A DNA stretch of 44,356 nt from Clostridium sp. CAG:452 (GCA_000434035.1 FR893524.1:146290-190645); one strand, 5' to 3'; numbered from the stretch's first letter, positions 16,480 to 25,765 are shown. Notes: generated from the sequence alone by a model not told the origin. A program made the numbers and translations.

Positions 16480-16879
16480 ATGATAAACTGTGTAACCGTT
16501 GGGATCGTAGCACACACAAAAGCTAATCTAATAAAAAATGAAGGAATAAATATAGACGGTATTCCATCAATAATATGGGGAGAAAAAAGTAGTAAAGTCT
16601 TTATAGCAGTACATGGAAATATGTCTAATAAAGAAGATGAAGTTATAAAAATCCTAATATTGGGATTACTATAAATATGTTAAAGATAATCCTATAATTA
16701 ATCGGAATAAAAAAACATATATCTTATATGGAAATAAAGACAATATGCAAAACGAAGATATAATCAAAAACTTTTCAAATAAATTTAATTGCGATTTAAC
16801 TATACTAGAAAATGGAGAGCACTATTTTCATACGGAAGAACAGCTAAAATTTTACAAAGAATGGCTAGAGAAATTGTAA
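16480..16879 (+). pseudogene. alpha/beta hydrolase with internal deletion
   Basis: ATG 16480 (AAAGGAG) encodes an N-terminal part with SSKVFIAVHGNMSNKEDEVIK, which matches the oxyanion strand of small alpha/beta hydrolases, and stops at 16672-16674. Another frame then gives YWDYYKYVKDNPIIN, TYILYGNKDNMQ and GEHYFHTEEQ, the C-terminal half with the Asp (KDN) and His (GEH) of the catalytic triad, to TAA 16877-16879. The central ~100 residues with the nucleophile serine are missing. An in-frame CGG (16703) in the second part stands where relatives often have Trp. The gene cannot make an active enzyme as it stands, or the assembly is collapsed here. Confidence 0.75.
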
Positions 16880-16952
16880 TTTATGTGAGGTGTAAAAAAT
16901 TTGTGATATTATAAAAATTAGAAAAATAGTAAGTTGTTAAGTAGGTGATGTA

Positions 16953-17696
16953 ATGAAAAAGTTGAATTCAAATCATTTAAAAGTAATAGCAATTATAGCA
17001 ATGACAATTGATCATATTGCAGATTTAATTTACCCAGGAATGCCTAATAATATAATCTCAAATATATTACATATAATTGGTAGACTAACTGCACCTATTA
17101 TGTTTTTCTTTATTTGTGAAGGTTTTTATTATACTAAAAACTTAAAAAAATATATTTTAAGATTATTTATTTTTGCAATAATATCTCATTTTGCATATTG
17201 CTTTGCCTTTGGAATAAATTATATGCCATTTAGTTCAGGAAATATTTTTAATCAAACAAGTATTATGTGGCCTCTTGCTTGGTCAGTAGTTGCTCTTTAT
17301 ATTATAAATTACAAAACTAATTTAAAAGAATGGCAAAAATGGTTACTAGTTATTTTAATAAACATTATAACTTTTTCATCTGATTGGAGTTGTATAGCAG
17401 TAATGGCAATTTTATCTATGTATTCCAATAGAGGCAATTTAAAAAAGCAAATTATAAGTATGAGTTTTTGGATTATAATTTATGCAGTTATTTCATATTT
17501 ATTTGTAAGTAAAACATATGGATTAATTACATTAGCAGTTATATTAGCATATCCATTATTAAATTTTTATAATGGAGAAAAAGGCAAACTAAACTGGATG
17601 AAATGGTTCTTTTACTTATATTATCCACTACATTTAGTCATTATAGGAATATTAAGAATAACAATATATGGAAATATACCATTATTATTTAATTGA
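16953..17696 (+). CDS. TraX-family membrane protein
   Basis: The 247-aa polytopic protein has about eight hydrophobic segments and the TraX signature near the N terminus: LKVIAIIAMTIDHIADLIYP, then GRLTAPIMFFFICEGFYYT. TraX proteins include an F-pilin N-acetylase, but most chromosomal members, including this one, have no established role. Acyl- or acetyltransfer at the membrane is a guess. The start ATG 16953 has only a weak GTAGGTGA site. There are no conjugation genes nearby. Confidence 0.88.
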   Translation: MKKLNSNHLKVIAIIAMTIDHIADLIYPGMPNNIISNILHIIGRLTAPIMFFFICEGFYYTKNLKKYILRLFIFAIISHFAYCFAFGINYMPFSSGNIFNQTSIMWPLAWSVVALYIINYKTNLKEWQKWLLVILINIITFSSDWSCIAVMAILSMYSNRGNLKKQIISMSFWIIIYAVISYLFVSKTYGLITLAVILAYPLLNFYNGEKGKLNWMKWFFYLYYPLHLVIIGILRITIYGNIPLLFN

Positions 17697-18168
17697 TAAT
17701 GTAGATATTGTTTACAATTATAATAATACTATAAAAGAAAAAATGGATCACTTTATTAAAAAATTCCCAAGTAATATAGAATACTTTAATGTTAGAGATT
17801 TAGAATTAATAAATTACTGGGTAAACAATGTAGGAAAAAATGAAACTGAATCTTTAGATATGTTTTCAGGAGAACTAAAATCATATTTAAATTACAAAAA
17901 TATGGACTTTTATGTTGATAATAGAGCAGGAGAGAACAGTCCTTTCTATACATTAAGATTAGGTATAGCAGTATTTAAATATGACAATGTTATATACCAT
18001 ATAGATGATGCTCTAGGAACACAAGCAGAACGTGTAATTTATGTGCCAAGTGAAACAGGCAATACAAAAGAAGAACTAATGAGTGCTGCTCAAAAAAGAA
18101 TTGATGAATATTTAGGGAAAAAAGGAGTAGTTACAAGTGTATTAAAAAAGAAAAATAAAGTTAAATAG
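17668..18168 (+). CDS. hypothetical protein, start uncertain
   Basis: The reading frame is open from ATG 17668, inside the end of the TraX gene. ATG 17743 (MDHFIKKF) is an alternative start, but neither has a clear ribosome binding site. The product is soluble and mixed alpha/beta (FNVRDLELINYWVNN, FYTLRLGIAVFKYDNVIYHI, AAQKRIDEYLGKKG). I recognise no family. The poor start and its place in a stretch of damaged genes suggest the true N terminus may have been lost. A good terminator follows. Confidence 0.55.
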   Translation: MEIYHYYLIDNVDIVYNYNNTIKEKMDHFIKKFPSNIEYFNVRDLELINYWVNNVGKNETESLDMFSGELKSYLNYKNMDFYVDNRAGENSPFYTLRLGIAVFKYDNVIYHIDDALGTQAERVIYVPSETGNTKEELMSAAQKRIDEYLGKKGVVTSVLKKKNKVK

Positions 18169-18175
18169 TATTAAT

Positions 18176-18213
18176 AAAAAACAGATAGCTAGCATTGCTA
18201 ACTATCTGTTTTT
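18176..18213 (+). terminator. rho-independent terminator
   Basis: AAAAACAGATAG..TAGC pairs with GCTA..CTATCTGTTTTT around ATT. Confidence 0.9.
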
Positions 18214-18318
18214 GTGATATAAATCATATTAAGAATTAATTTATAAGGAGGTATTTTTGAGAAAATTAAGATTGGATCTCGTAGTAATCTAAAAGAAAGA
18301 TTATGAGGAGGTAAAAAA

Positions 18319-19061
18319 ATGAATATAGAAGATTATGGTTTTAAAAAAGAAAATTATATAATAAATGGAGCAGGAACACCTGCACGAATAATAACAACAT
18401 ATAGGGACAGATACGAAATTGTATGTAACAAAGGAAAGACATTTGCTAGACTAAAAAAAAGAAGCTATTATGATAATCCAAATTCAATATATCCTACAAT
18501 AGGAGATTTTGTTTTAATAGAATGGAATGACTTAGGTGATAGCTTAATTTTAGAAACACTAAAAAGAGAAAGCTCATTTTCAAGAGCTTCTGCTTCAGCA
18601 GATAGAAATCATGAGCTACATAAACAACATGAACAGCTAATTGCAGCAAATTTTGACTATGTATTTATAATGCAATCTTTAAATGATAATTTTAATATAA
18701 GAAGAACAGAGAATTACTAATGTTACCAAATGGAACAATGATAATTGATACACCAGGAATGAGAGAACTTGGAATGTGGGATTGTGAAGAAGGACTTGAT
18801 AAAACTTTTAAAGATGTAGAACAATTTTTGGGTACTTGTAAATTTTCAGACTGTACACATACAAATGAGCCAGGTTGCAGAATACTAGAAGCAATAAAAA
18901 ATGGAGAACTATCTCAAGAAAGATACAATTCTTATTTAAAATTAAAAAATGAAGCAAAATATAATAGTGACAGCGAAGCGTATTTAAAAGAAAAAAGAGA
19001 TAAATTCAAAGAAATTTCTAAAATAAACAAGAAAAATAAAAATATCGGTTTGGGGAAATAA
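18319..19061 (+). pseudogene. rsgA: RsgA ribosome-assembly GTPase with internal deletion
   Basis: RsgA matures the 30S subunit. ATG 18319 (GAGGAGG) encodes the N-terminal OB-fold and the start of the GTPase domain (AANFDYVFIMQSLNDNFNIRR) and stops at 18718-18720. Another frame resumes at LMLPNGTMIIDTPGMRELG (G3 motif) and contains the zinc site C-x4-C-x-H-x5-C (GTCKFSDCTHTNEPGC), ending 19061. The P-loop, the TTTHR switch and the TKxD motif are absent, about 100 residues. The junction sequence AGAGAATTACTAA fits both RTENYL (left partner) and HRELL (right partner), as expected for deletion between short direct repeats. It is either a real loss or an assembly collapse. Confidence 0.8.
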
Positions 19062-19064
19062 AAA

Positions 19065-19727
19065 ATGGAAAAAGCTAAAACAAACAAAATATTTGATCTA
19101 GGAATTGATTTTTCAAATAAGAAACCAATAGAAATAGCAAGAGATATATTTATATTTTTTATAACTTTTTGCATTTTTGGCTGGATATTTGAAGTACTTC
19201 TTTTTATAATAGAAGATCATATTATTGTGAACAGAGGAGTATTATTTGGACCATGGCTTCCAATATATGGGGTTGGAGGTATGGTAATTACATTACTATT
19301 TTTTAGAACAAAAAACAAACAAATAAGATTAAAAAGAATTAATATTAGGCCAGTAATTATATATTTAGAATCATGCATATTTGCAACAATGGTTGAGTTA
19401 GTATCTACATATATTATGGATTTTACTGGCGGAAATTTTAAAAATCTTTGGGATTATAGCAATGAATTTTTAAATTTTCAGGGACGAATTGCTTTAATAC
19501 CAGATTTAAAGTTTGGGTTTGCTGCACTATTTGCTATTTATATAGTACAACCTGTTTTAAAAAGTGTTATAGAAAGTAAAAAGCAAAAAACTCTTAATAT
19601 TTTTACAATTTGTATATTTATATTGTTCATAACAGATGTTATCGCAAGAATATGGCTAGGAAATAATTTTATAAGAGAACAAAATGGATTAGAATTGCCC
19701 TTTGGTCTTGCCAATATAAAGCATTAA
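19065..19727 (+). CDS. putative ABC-transporter type IV membrane protein (PF06541-like)
   Basis: The 220-aa membrane protein has four or five hydrophobic segments and the typical FGWIFEVLLFIIEDH..NRGVLFGPWLPIYGVGG signature near residues 38-70, which I associate with PF06541 proteins. The name is inherited; transport by this family is not well shown. ATG 19065 is 3 bases after the rsgA stop, with GGTTTGGGG as a weak site. The frame is intact. Confidence 0.8.
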   Translation: MEKAKTNKIFDLGIDFSNKKPIEIARDIFIFFITFCIFGWIFEVLLFIIEDHIIVNRGVLFGPWLPIYGVGGMVITLLFFRTKNKQIRLKRINIRPVIIYLESCIFATMVELVSTYIMDFTGGNFKNLWDYSNEFLNFQGRIALIPDLKFGFAALFAIYIVQPVLKSVIESKKQKTLNIFTICIFILFITDVIARIWLGNNFIREQNGLELPFGLANIKH

Positions 19728-20017
19728 AAAGAAGGTGATTTAAAAGAAACAATTAAAAACAGGAACATTTCTAATAATTTTAGGTAATATATTATATTTA
19801 GAAAAAATAATATAAACTTTTAAGTAAAACTTGATTAAATAATACAAAGAACATATAATAGTATTGCTTTAATAATTATAGATGATATTGATGGAAATTT
19901 GCAATGTATAAAATCTATTAATATTATAGAGATTTATACTAAAAGCAATTTACATATATTTAAAAAATGAATATTTAGACTTAAATATCGTTTTATTTAC
20001 ATTAAGGGGTTATAGAA
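19728..20017. other. gene remnants upstream of lysC
   Basis: AT-rich with no complete gene. Short coding-like pieces are visible: around 19746, QLKTGTFLIILGNILYL (membrane-protein-like, no start), and around 19875, LIIIDDIDGNLQ...HIFKK ending in a stop. AGAAGGTGATTT at 19730 looks like a ribosome binding site without a proper gene after it. Confidence 0.4.
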
Positions 20018-20766
20018 ATGAATATAGTAGTTCAAAAATATGGAGGCAGTTCTGTAGCAGATGGTCCTGGTTTGAATAATGTTTGTAAACATATAATTCG
20101 GGGCTAAAGAAAAAGGAAAAGGAGTTGTAGTCGTAGTATCAGCACAAGGGAATATGACAGATGAATTATTAAAAGAGAAAGGAGAAATTTCAACAAAAGA
20201 GAATTTAAGAGAGCAAGATGTTTTATTAGCAACTGGAGAACAAATTACTATAGCAAAATTATCAATGTGTTTAAGTGATTTGGGATATAAGGCAATATCT
20301 CTTCTTGGTTGGCAAGTTCCAATAATTACTGATTCTAATTATGGAGATGCTAATGTTATAGATATAAAAACTGATAGAATACTAAAAGAATTAAAAGAAG
20401 AAAAAATTGTAATAATTGCAGGATTTCAAGGGGTAACTAGAGATAATAATATAACAACATTAGGAAGACGGAGGCTCTGACACTACTGCAATAGCTTTAG
20501 CTAAGGCACTTGGATTAAAAGAATGTGAAATATTTAAAGATGTAGACGGAATTTATTCAGAAGATCCAAACAAAAACAAAAGTGCAATAAAATACAAAAA
20601 GATATCATATAATAAAATGATAGAGATGGCAGAAGATGGGGCAAGAGTATTGCACTGCAAATGCGTAAAAATGGCTAAAAAAGAAAATATTAAGATAATA
20701 GTAAAATCTACTTTTAATTTTGATAGTATAGGAACAGTAATATATGAAGAAGGAGAGATAAAATGA
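20018..20766 (+). CDS. lysC: aspartokinase catalytic domain, two +1 CGG recoding sites, no ACT domain
   Basis: Phosphorylates aspartate, the first step to lysine/DAP and threonine. ATG 20018 follows AAGGGG. Residues 4-11 are VQKYGGSS. The first CGG, at codon 28 (20099), would be followed by stop 20105; +1 restores AKEKGKGVVVVVSAQ. The second CGG, at codon 151 (20469), would be followed by stop 20478; +1 restores the TLGRGGSDTTA kinase motif. The double-shifted product has 248 aa, ends about ten residues after VKSTFNFDSIGTVI, and lacks both regulatory ACT domains, so allosteric feedback is probably absent. The TGA overlaps the ddh ATG. Two independent shifts of the same type make random decay unlikely. 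Confidence 0.87.
20099..20102 (+). other. +1 recoding site CGGG in lysC (first)
   Basis: In-frame CGG after ATT; the zero frame ends CGG GGC TAA. Confidence 0.75.
20469..20472 (+). other. +1 recoding site CGGA in lysC (second)
   Basis: In-frame CGG after AGA; the zero frame ends CGG AGG CTC TGA, the +1 frame reads GGA GGC TCT GAC (G-G-S-D). Confidence 0.82.
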
Positions 20767-21746
20767 TGATAAGAATTGGAATAATAGGATATGGAAATTT
20801 AGGTAAAGGGGTGGAACTTGCAATCTTAAATAATAATGATATGGAACTAAAAGCAATATTCACAAGAAGAGACCCCGACAATATAAAAACAATAACAAAT
20901 GTAAAAGTAAATTCAATTGAAGAGATAGAAAATTGGAAAGATAAAATAGATGTTATGATTTTGTGTGGAGGATCAGCGAAGGATTTACCAGTTCAAACAC
21001 CAAAATTTGCGTCAATGTTTAATGTAATAGATAGTTTTGATACACATGCAAAAATACCAGAACATTTTAGGAATGTAAATGAAAATGCAAAACTATCTAA
21101 AAAAATAGCTTTAATTTCATGTGGATGGGATCCAGGAATTTTTTCATTAAATAGATTGTTATCGGAATGTTATTTACCAAAAGGGAATACATATACATTT
21201 TGGGGGAAAGGAGTAAGCCAAGGACATTCTGATGCGATAAGACAAATAGAAGGAGTTAAAGATGCAAAACAGTACACAATACCAATAGAAAAAACAATCG
21301 AAAAAGTGAGAAATGGAGAAAATCCAGAATTAACAGCTAAAGAAAAGCATATAAGAGAGTGCTTTGTTGTTCTAGAAGAAAATGCAGACAAAGAAGAAAT
21401 AAAAAAAGAAATAATAAATATGCCAAATTATTTTGCAGATTATGATACAATTGTAAATTTTGTATCAGATAAAGAGTTAAGAGAAAACCATAATACAATG
21501 CCACATGGTGGATTTGTAATAAGAAGCGGAAAAACAGGGAAAAATAATGATTCGAATGAGATAATAGAATATTCTTTAAAATTAGATTCTAATCCGGAAT
21601 TCACAGCAAGTGTATTAGTAGCATATGCTAGAGCTGTATATAAACTATATCAAAAAGGTGAATATGGAGCTATTACCATTTTTGATATACCACCAGCATT
21701 ACTCTCAACTAAAACACAAGAAGAATTGTTAAAAGACATATTATAA
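20763..21746 (+). CDS. ddh: meso-diaminopimelate dehydrogenase
   Basis: NADPH-dependent enzyme that aminates tetrahydrodipicolinate directly to meso-DAP, in one step. The 327-aa length is typical. It has the N-terminal dinucleotide fold IGIIGYGNLGKGVE, CGGSAKDLP, the substrate-site stretch SCGWDPGIFSLNR, WGKGVSQGHSDAIR, and MPHGGFVIRSG. It overlaps lysC by 4 bases (ATGA) and is 16 bases from dapA. Together with dapA and dapB it completes the pathway from aspartate semialdehyde to DAP for peptidoglycan and lysine. Confidence 0.96.
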   Translation: MMIRIGIIGYGNLGKGVELAILNNNDMELKAIFTRRDPDNIKTITNVKVNSIEEIENWKDKIDVMILCGGSAKDLPVQTPKFASMFNVIDSFDTHAKIPEHFRNVNENAKLSKKIALISCGWDPGIFSLNRLLSECYLPKGNTYTFWGKGVSQGHSDAIRQIEGVKDAKQYTIPIEKTIEKVRNGENPELTAKEKHIRECFVVLEENADKEEIKKEIINMPNYFADYDTIVNFVSDKELRENHNTMPHGGFVIRSGKTGKNNDSNEIIEYSLKLDSNPEFTASVLVAYARAVYKLYQKGEYGAITIFDIPPALLSTKTQEELLKDIL

Positions 21747-21762
21747 AGGAGGAGAGGATAGA

Positions 21763-22659
21763 ATGAAAAAAATAATATTTAAAGGTTGTGGAACAGCTAT
21801 TGTAACTCCATTTACAAAAAACGGTGTTAATTTTGATGAATTTAGAAAATTAATTGAGTATCAAATTAAAGAAGGAGTAGATGCAATAATTGTTTGTGGC
21901 ACTACAGGTGAATCTTCAGCAATGTCTATGCAAGAAAAAAAAGAAACAATAAAATTTGCTATAGATGTGGCAAACAAAAGAATACCAATAATTGCTGGAA
22001 CAGGAAGTAATTGCACTAAAAATGCAATAGAAATGTCAAAATATGCTGAAAGCGTTGGTGCAGACGCGGTTTTACTAGTGACACCATATTATAATAAAAC
22101 CACACAAAAAGGATTAGTTGCTCATTATAAAGCTATATCAAGTGAAATAAAGATTCCAATAATATTATATAATGTACCTTCTAGAACAGGTGTTAACATA
22201 TTACCTAAAACATGTTTGGAACTTTCAAAATTAGATAATATAGTTGCAATAAAAGAAGCAAGTGGAAATATATCACAAGTGGCAGAAATAGCAAATTTAT
22301 GTAAAGATAATTTAGCAATATATTCTGGAAATGATGACCAAATATTGCCAGTACTTTCGGTTGGAGGTATAGGAGTCGTTTCAGTACTTTCTAACATTAT
22401 TCCAAGGGATGTACATGACATGGTTTATAATTTTTTAAATGGAAATATAAAAACAGCCATAGAATTACAACTTAATACTTTAGATTTAACATCATGTTTA
22501 TTTTCGGAAGTAAATCCAATACCAATAAAAGAAGCATATAATATTCTTGGATATGATGTTGGAATTCCGAGATTACCATTAATAAGAATGAGTGATGAAA
22601 CAAGAGAAAATCTAATCCAAGAAATGAAAAAATACGGATTGATTGAGGTGAAAAAATGA
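21763..22659 (+). CDS. dapA: 4-hydroxy-tetrahydrodipicolinate synthase
   Basis: Condenses pyruvate with aspartate semialdehyde. The 298-aa length is standard. GTAIVTPF and GTTGESSAM are present. The active-site tyrosine is in YYNKTTQKGL and the Schiff-base lysine in VAIKEASGN near residue 165. The C-terminal helices contain EVNPIPIKEA. ATG 21763 follows AAGGAGGAG. Its stop overlaps the dapB start by 4 bases. Confidence 0.97.
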   Translation: MKKIIFKGCGTAIVTPFTKNGVNFDEFRKLIEYQIKEGVDAIIVCGTTGESSAMSMQEKKETIKFAIDVANKRIPIIAGTGSNCTKNAIEMSKYAESVGADAVLLVTPYYNKTTQKGLVAHYKAISSEIKIPIILYNVPSRTGVNILPKTCLELSKLDNIVAIKEASGNISQVAEIANLCKDNLAIYSGNDDQILPVLSVGGIGVVSVLSNIIPRDVHDMVYNFLNGNIKTAIELQLNTLDLTSCLFSEVNPIPIKEAYNILGYDVGIPRLPLIRMSDETRENLIQEMKKYGLIEVKK

Positions 22660-23423
22660 AAATCTTAATTAGCGGAATAGCAGGTAGAATGGGGCAAGAG
22701 CTTTTAAAAGAAATAGAAGAAAGTGATGATTTTATTGCTTGCGCCGGATATGATAAAATAAAGTGTAACAATAGAATACCAGTATATGACAACATAGAAA
22801 AAATAAAAGAAAAACCAGATGTAATAATAGATTTTTCTAATCCTAGTGCTACATTTAATATTTTAAAATATGCAAAGGAAAATATAATACCAATAGTAAT
22901 AGCAACAACAGGATTTAATGATAGTGAGACAAAAATAATAAATGAAGAATATGCAAAATTAATTCCTATTTTCAAATCAAACAATATGTCTTATGAGATT
23001 AGTTTAATGAGTGAAATTATATCAAATTTAGCAACTAAACTTAAAGAGGCAGATATTGAAATAATAGAAACACATCATAGGAATAAAATAGATAGTCCAA
23101 GTGGAACAGCATTAATGCTTGCTGATTCTATAAATGAGACATTAGGAAACAAGTTAGAATATGTATATGATAGACATGATAAGAAAAATAAACGTAGTAA
23201 TACTGAAATAGGAATTCATTCCGTTAGAGGAGGAACGGAAGTTGGAAAGCACAGCGTAATATTTTTTAGTGAGGATGAAAGCTTAGAAATAACACACAAT
23301 GTAACATCAAGAAGAATATTTGCAAGAGGTGCTTTAAAGGCAGCTAAATATATTATTAATAAAAAATCAGGAATGTATAATATGAAAGATTTATTAAAGG
23401 AAGAAGAAAAATATGAAAAATAA
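22656..23423 (+). CDS. dapB: 4-hydroxy-tetrahydrodipicolinate reductase
   Basis: NAD(P)H-dependent reductase that makes tetrahydrodipicolinate, the ddh substrate. It has 255 aa, with the nucleotide motif ISGIAGRMGQ at residues 4-13, the ATTGF loop, and the signature with catalytic His/Lys EIIETHHRNKIDSPSGTA. RGGTEVGKHSVIF and ITHNVTSRRIFARGA are also as expected. It starts within dapA and overlaps asd by 11 bases, so the operon is tightly coupled. Confidence 0.97.
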   Translation: MKILISGIAGRMGQELLKEIEESDDFIACAGYDKIKCNNRIPVYDNIEKIKEKPDVIIDFSNPSATFNILKYAKENIIPIVIATTGFNDSETKIINEEYAKLIPIFKSNNMSYEISLMSEIISNLATKLKEADIEIIETHHRNKIDSPSGTALMLADSINETLGNKLEYVYDRHDKKNKRSNTEIGIHSVRGGTEVGKHSVIFFSEDESLEITHNVTSRRIFARGALKAAKYIINKKSGMYNMKDLLKEEEKYEK

Positions 23424-24396
23424 AAAATTAGCAATAATCGGTGCTACTGGTTTAGTAGGGCAGACTGTTTTAAAAGTATTGGAAGAAAAAAATATTCCTA
23501 ATTTTGAATATGAACTTTTTGCATCTAAAAAATCACAAGGCAAAAAAGTTAGATTCATGAAAAGAGAATATGAAATAAAAGAATTAACAAAGGAAACATT
23601 CAATAAAAAATTTGATTATGCAATATTTGTGGCTGGTGCCAAAGTATCAAAAGAATATGTGCCAATTGCAGTTCAAAATGGTACAATTGTAATAGACAAC
23701 AGTAGTTATTTTAGAATGAACAAAGATGTACCGCTAGTAGTTCCAGAAGTAAATGCTAAAGATATAAAGAAACATAAAGGCATTATAGCTAATCCAAACT
23801 GCTCAACTATACAAGCAGTAGTTGCATTAAAACCATTAAATGATGAATATAAAATAAAAAGAATAGTGTATTCTACATATCAAGCAGTATCAGGGGCAGG
23901 AAGTAAAGGCGTAAAGGACTTAGAAAACACATTAAAAGGATTGAAAAATCAAAAATTTCCATATGTAATTGCAAATAATTGCATACCTCAAATAGACTCA
24001 TTTACAGAGGATGGATATACTAAAGAGGAATTAAAAATGATAAATGAAACAAGGAAAATTTTAGATAATCCCAAAATGAGAATAACTGCTACAACGGTAA
24101 GAGTCCCAGTTTTAAATTCACATTCTGAATCAATAAATGTTGAATTTGAAAAAGAAATAGATATAAATAAAATAAAGGAATTATTATCAAATAGTCCGTC
24201 GATTATAGTTCAAGACGATATAAAAAATGGAATATATCCATTAGCCATAAATTCAACAGGAACAGACGAGGTATATATTGGAAGAATAAGGAGAGATTAT
24301 AGCGTTAAATCTGGAATAAATATGTGGGTAGTGGCAGACAATATAAGAAAAGGTGCTGCAACTAATGCTATTCAAATACTAGAAAAATTAATATAA
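23413..24396 (+). CDS. asd: aspartate-semialdehyde dehydrogenase
   Basis: Reduces aspartyl phosphate to aspartate semialdehyde with NADPH. The 327-aa length is typical of the bacterial form. It has the Rossmann motif IIGATGLVGQ, the catalytic cysteine in NPNCSTIQ (about residue 128), YQAVSGAGSKG, the catalytic histidine in RVPVLNSHSES, and the C-terminal GRIRRD and VVADNIRKGAA. It is the last gene of the lysC-ddh-dapA-dapB-asd operon. Confidence 0.97.
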   Translation: MKNKKLAIIGATGLVGQTVLKVLEEKNIPNFEYELFASKKSQGKKVRFMKREYEIKELTKETFNKKFDYAIFVAGAKVSKEYVPIAVQNGTIVIDNSSYFRMNKDVPLVVPEVNAKDIKKHKGIIANPNCSTIQAVVALKPLNDEYKIKRIVYSTYQAVSGAGSKGVKDLENTLKGLKNQKFPYVIANNCIPQIDSFTEDGYTKEELKMINETRKILDNPKMRITATTVRVPVLNSHSESINVEFEKEIDINKIKELLSNSPSIIVQDDIKNGIYPLAINSTGTDEVYIGRIRRDYSVKSGINMWVVADNIRKGAATNAIQILEKLI

Positions 24397-24423
24397 ATAA
24401 ACAAAGAAAAACATTTAAAAATC

Positions 24424-24452
24424 TTGATTAATAGAGAAAAAAACAATATAAT
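24424..24452 (+). promoter_or_regulatory. sigma-A type promoter for the symporter gene
   Basis: TTGATT (24424-24429) and TATAAT (24447-24452) with a 17-base spacer, 34 bases before the start at 24487. Confidence 0.7.
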
Positions 24453-24486
24453 GTATGCGTAATAAAATTTTAAAGGAGGAAAACCT

Positions 24487-25746
24487 ATGAAAGAGTTTTT
24501 TAAGCATTATGGTCAGACAGTAATATTGCTACTTTCTATAATTATAGGGGCAATAATAGGTTTAATATGGAAGGAAGGTGCAACAGTTTTAAGTCCATTT
24601 GGAGACATTTTCTTAAACTTGATGTTCGTTATAATAGTACCATTGGTATTCTTAACAATAAGTACATCAATTGCAAGAATAGAACAGCCAAAGCGTTTAG
24701 GCAAAATAATGGGTTCAATAGTTTTAGTAATTGTAATAACATCAATTATTGCAGTTTTAGTAGGACTATTAAGTACATTTTTTGTTAAACTTGTGAATGT
24801 AGAAGATGGCAAAGCTATACTAGAATCATTAGAAAATAGCAGTGAAGAAGTAGCTACAGAAGAAACAGAAGAATTAAACATACTTGAAAGAACAGTATCT
24901 GCAATAACAGTTTCAGATTTTAGTGGATTACTTTCAAAAAATAATCTAATAGCGCTTGTTATATTCTCAATACTATTCGGATGTGCAATTAAGATGTCTG
25001 GTGAAAAAGGAAAACCAGTTCAAGATTTTCTTGAATCAGCAACTACTATAATAATGAATTTATTAAATATTGTTATGTATTATGCTCCAATAGGATTAGG
25101 ATGCTATTTTGCAGCATTAGTTGGAAGCTTTGGAGCAAACATTGCTTTAGGATATGCAAAAACATTTATTATATATTTAGTAGTATCAGTTTTATACTAT
25201 TTTATAATGTATACAGTTTATGCATTTATTGCAGGTAAGAAAAAAGGCGTTAAAATATTTTGGAAAAATGCAATACCACCTACAGTAACAGCACTTGCAA
25301 CATGTTCAAGCGCTGCTTCAATACCAGTAAATATGGAAGCTACAAGTAACATGGGAATATCAAGTGATATAGCAGAAACATCAATACCACTAGGAACAAA
25401 CTTACATAAAGACGGAAGTATAATTGGATCAGTATTTAAAGTTATGTTTTTAGTTTGCTTATTTGGAACAAATATAGCAACATTTGGTGGAGCTATGCAA
25501 ATATTATTAGTTTCATTAGTAGCTACATTATTAGTTACAGCAGTTCCAATTGGTGGAGGAACAATATCAGAAATGATGATATTAAGCATGATGGGATATC
25601 CAGTAGCAGCATTACCAATACTTACAATAATAGCAACAATTATAGATTGCCCAGCAACAGTATTAAATGTTGTTGGAAATACAAGTTCAGCAATGCTTGT
25701 ATCAAGAATAGTAGATGGCAAAGATTGCTTAAAAGAAGAAAAATAA
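24487..25746 (+). CDS. dicarboxylate/amino acid:cation symporter (DAACS family)
   Basis: The 419-aa membrane protein takes up dicarboxylates, glutamate/aspartate or serine/threonine with Na+ or H+. Multiple membrane segments cover nearly the whole length. An acidic loop (NSSEEVATEETEELN) lies near residues 118-132. Family-specific parts are the serine-rich hairpin TALATCSSAASIPVNM, the SIPLGTNLHKDGS motif, and a C-terminal IDCPATVLNVVGNTSSAML helix. ATG 24487 follows AAAGGAGG. It is a single-gene unit with its own promoter and terminator. The substrate cannot be fixed from sequence. Confidence 0.93.
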   Translation: MKEFFKHYGQTVILLLSIIIGAIIGLIWKEGATVLSPFGDIFLNLMFVIIVPLVFLTISTSIARIEQPKRLGKIMGSIVLVIVITSIIAVLVGLLSTFFVKLVNVEDGKAILESLENSSEEVATEETEELNILERTVSAITVSDFSGLLSKNNLIALVIFSILFGCAIKMSGEKGKPVQDFLESATTIIMNLLNIVMYYAPIGLGCYFAALVGSFGANIALGYAKTFIIYLVVSVLYYFIMYTVYAFIAGKKKGVKIFWKNAIPPTVTALATCSSAASIPVNMEATSNMGISSDIAETSIPLGTNLHKDGSIIGSVFKVMFLVCLFGTNIATFGGAMQILLVSLVATLLVTAVPIGGGTISEMMILSMMGYPVAALPILTIIATIIDCPATVLNVVGNTSSAMLVSRIVDGKDCLKEEK

Positions 25747-25765
25747 TAATTGAATATATAAATAA

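Noticed and set aside
18257..18292. 11-codon TTG-started frame (RKLRLDLVVI) after AAGGAGG upstream of rsgA
   Set aside because: Too short to support as a gene; it could be the start of a deleted gene, but nothing confirms it.
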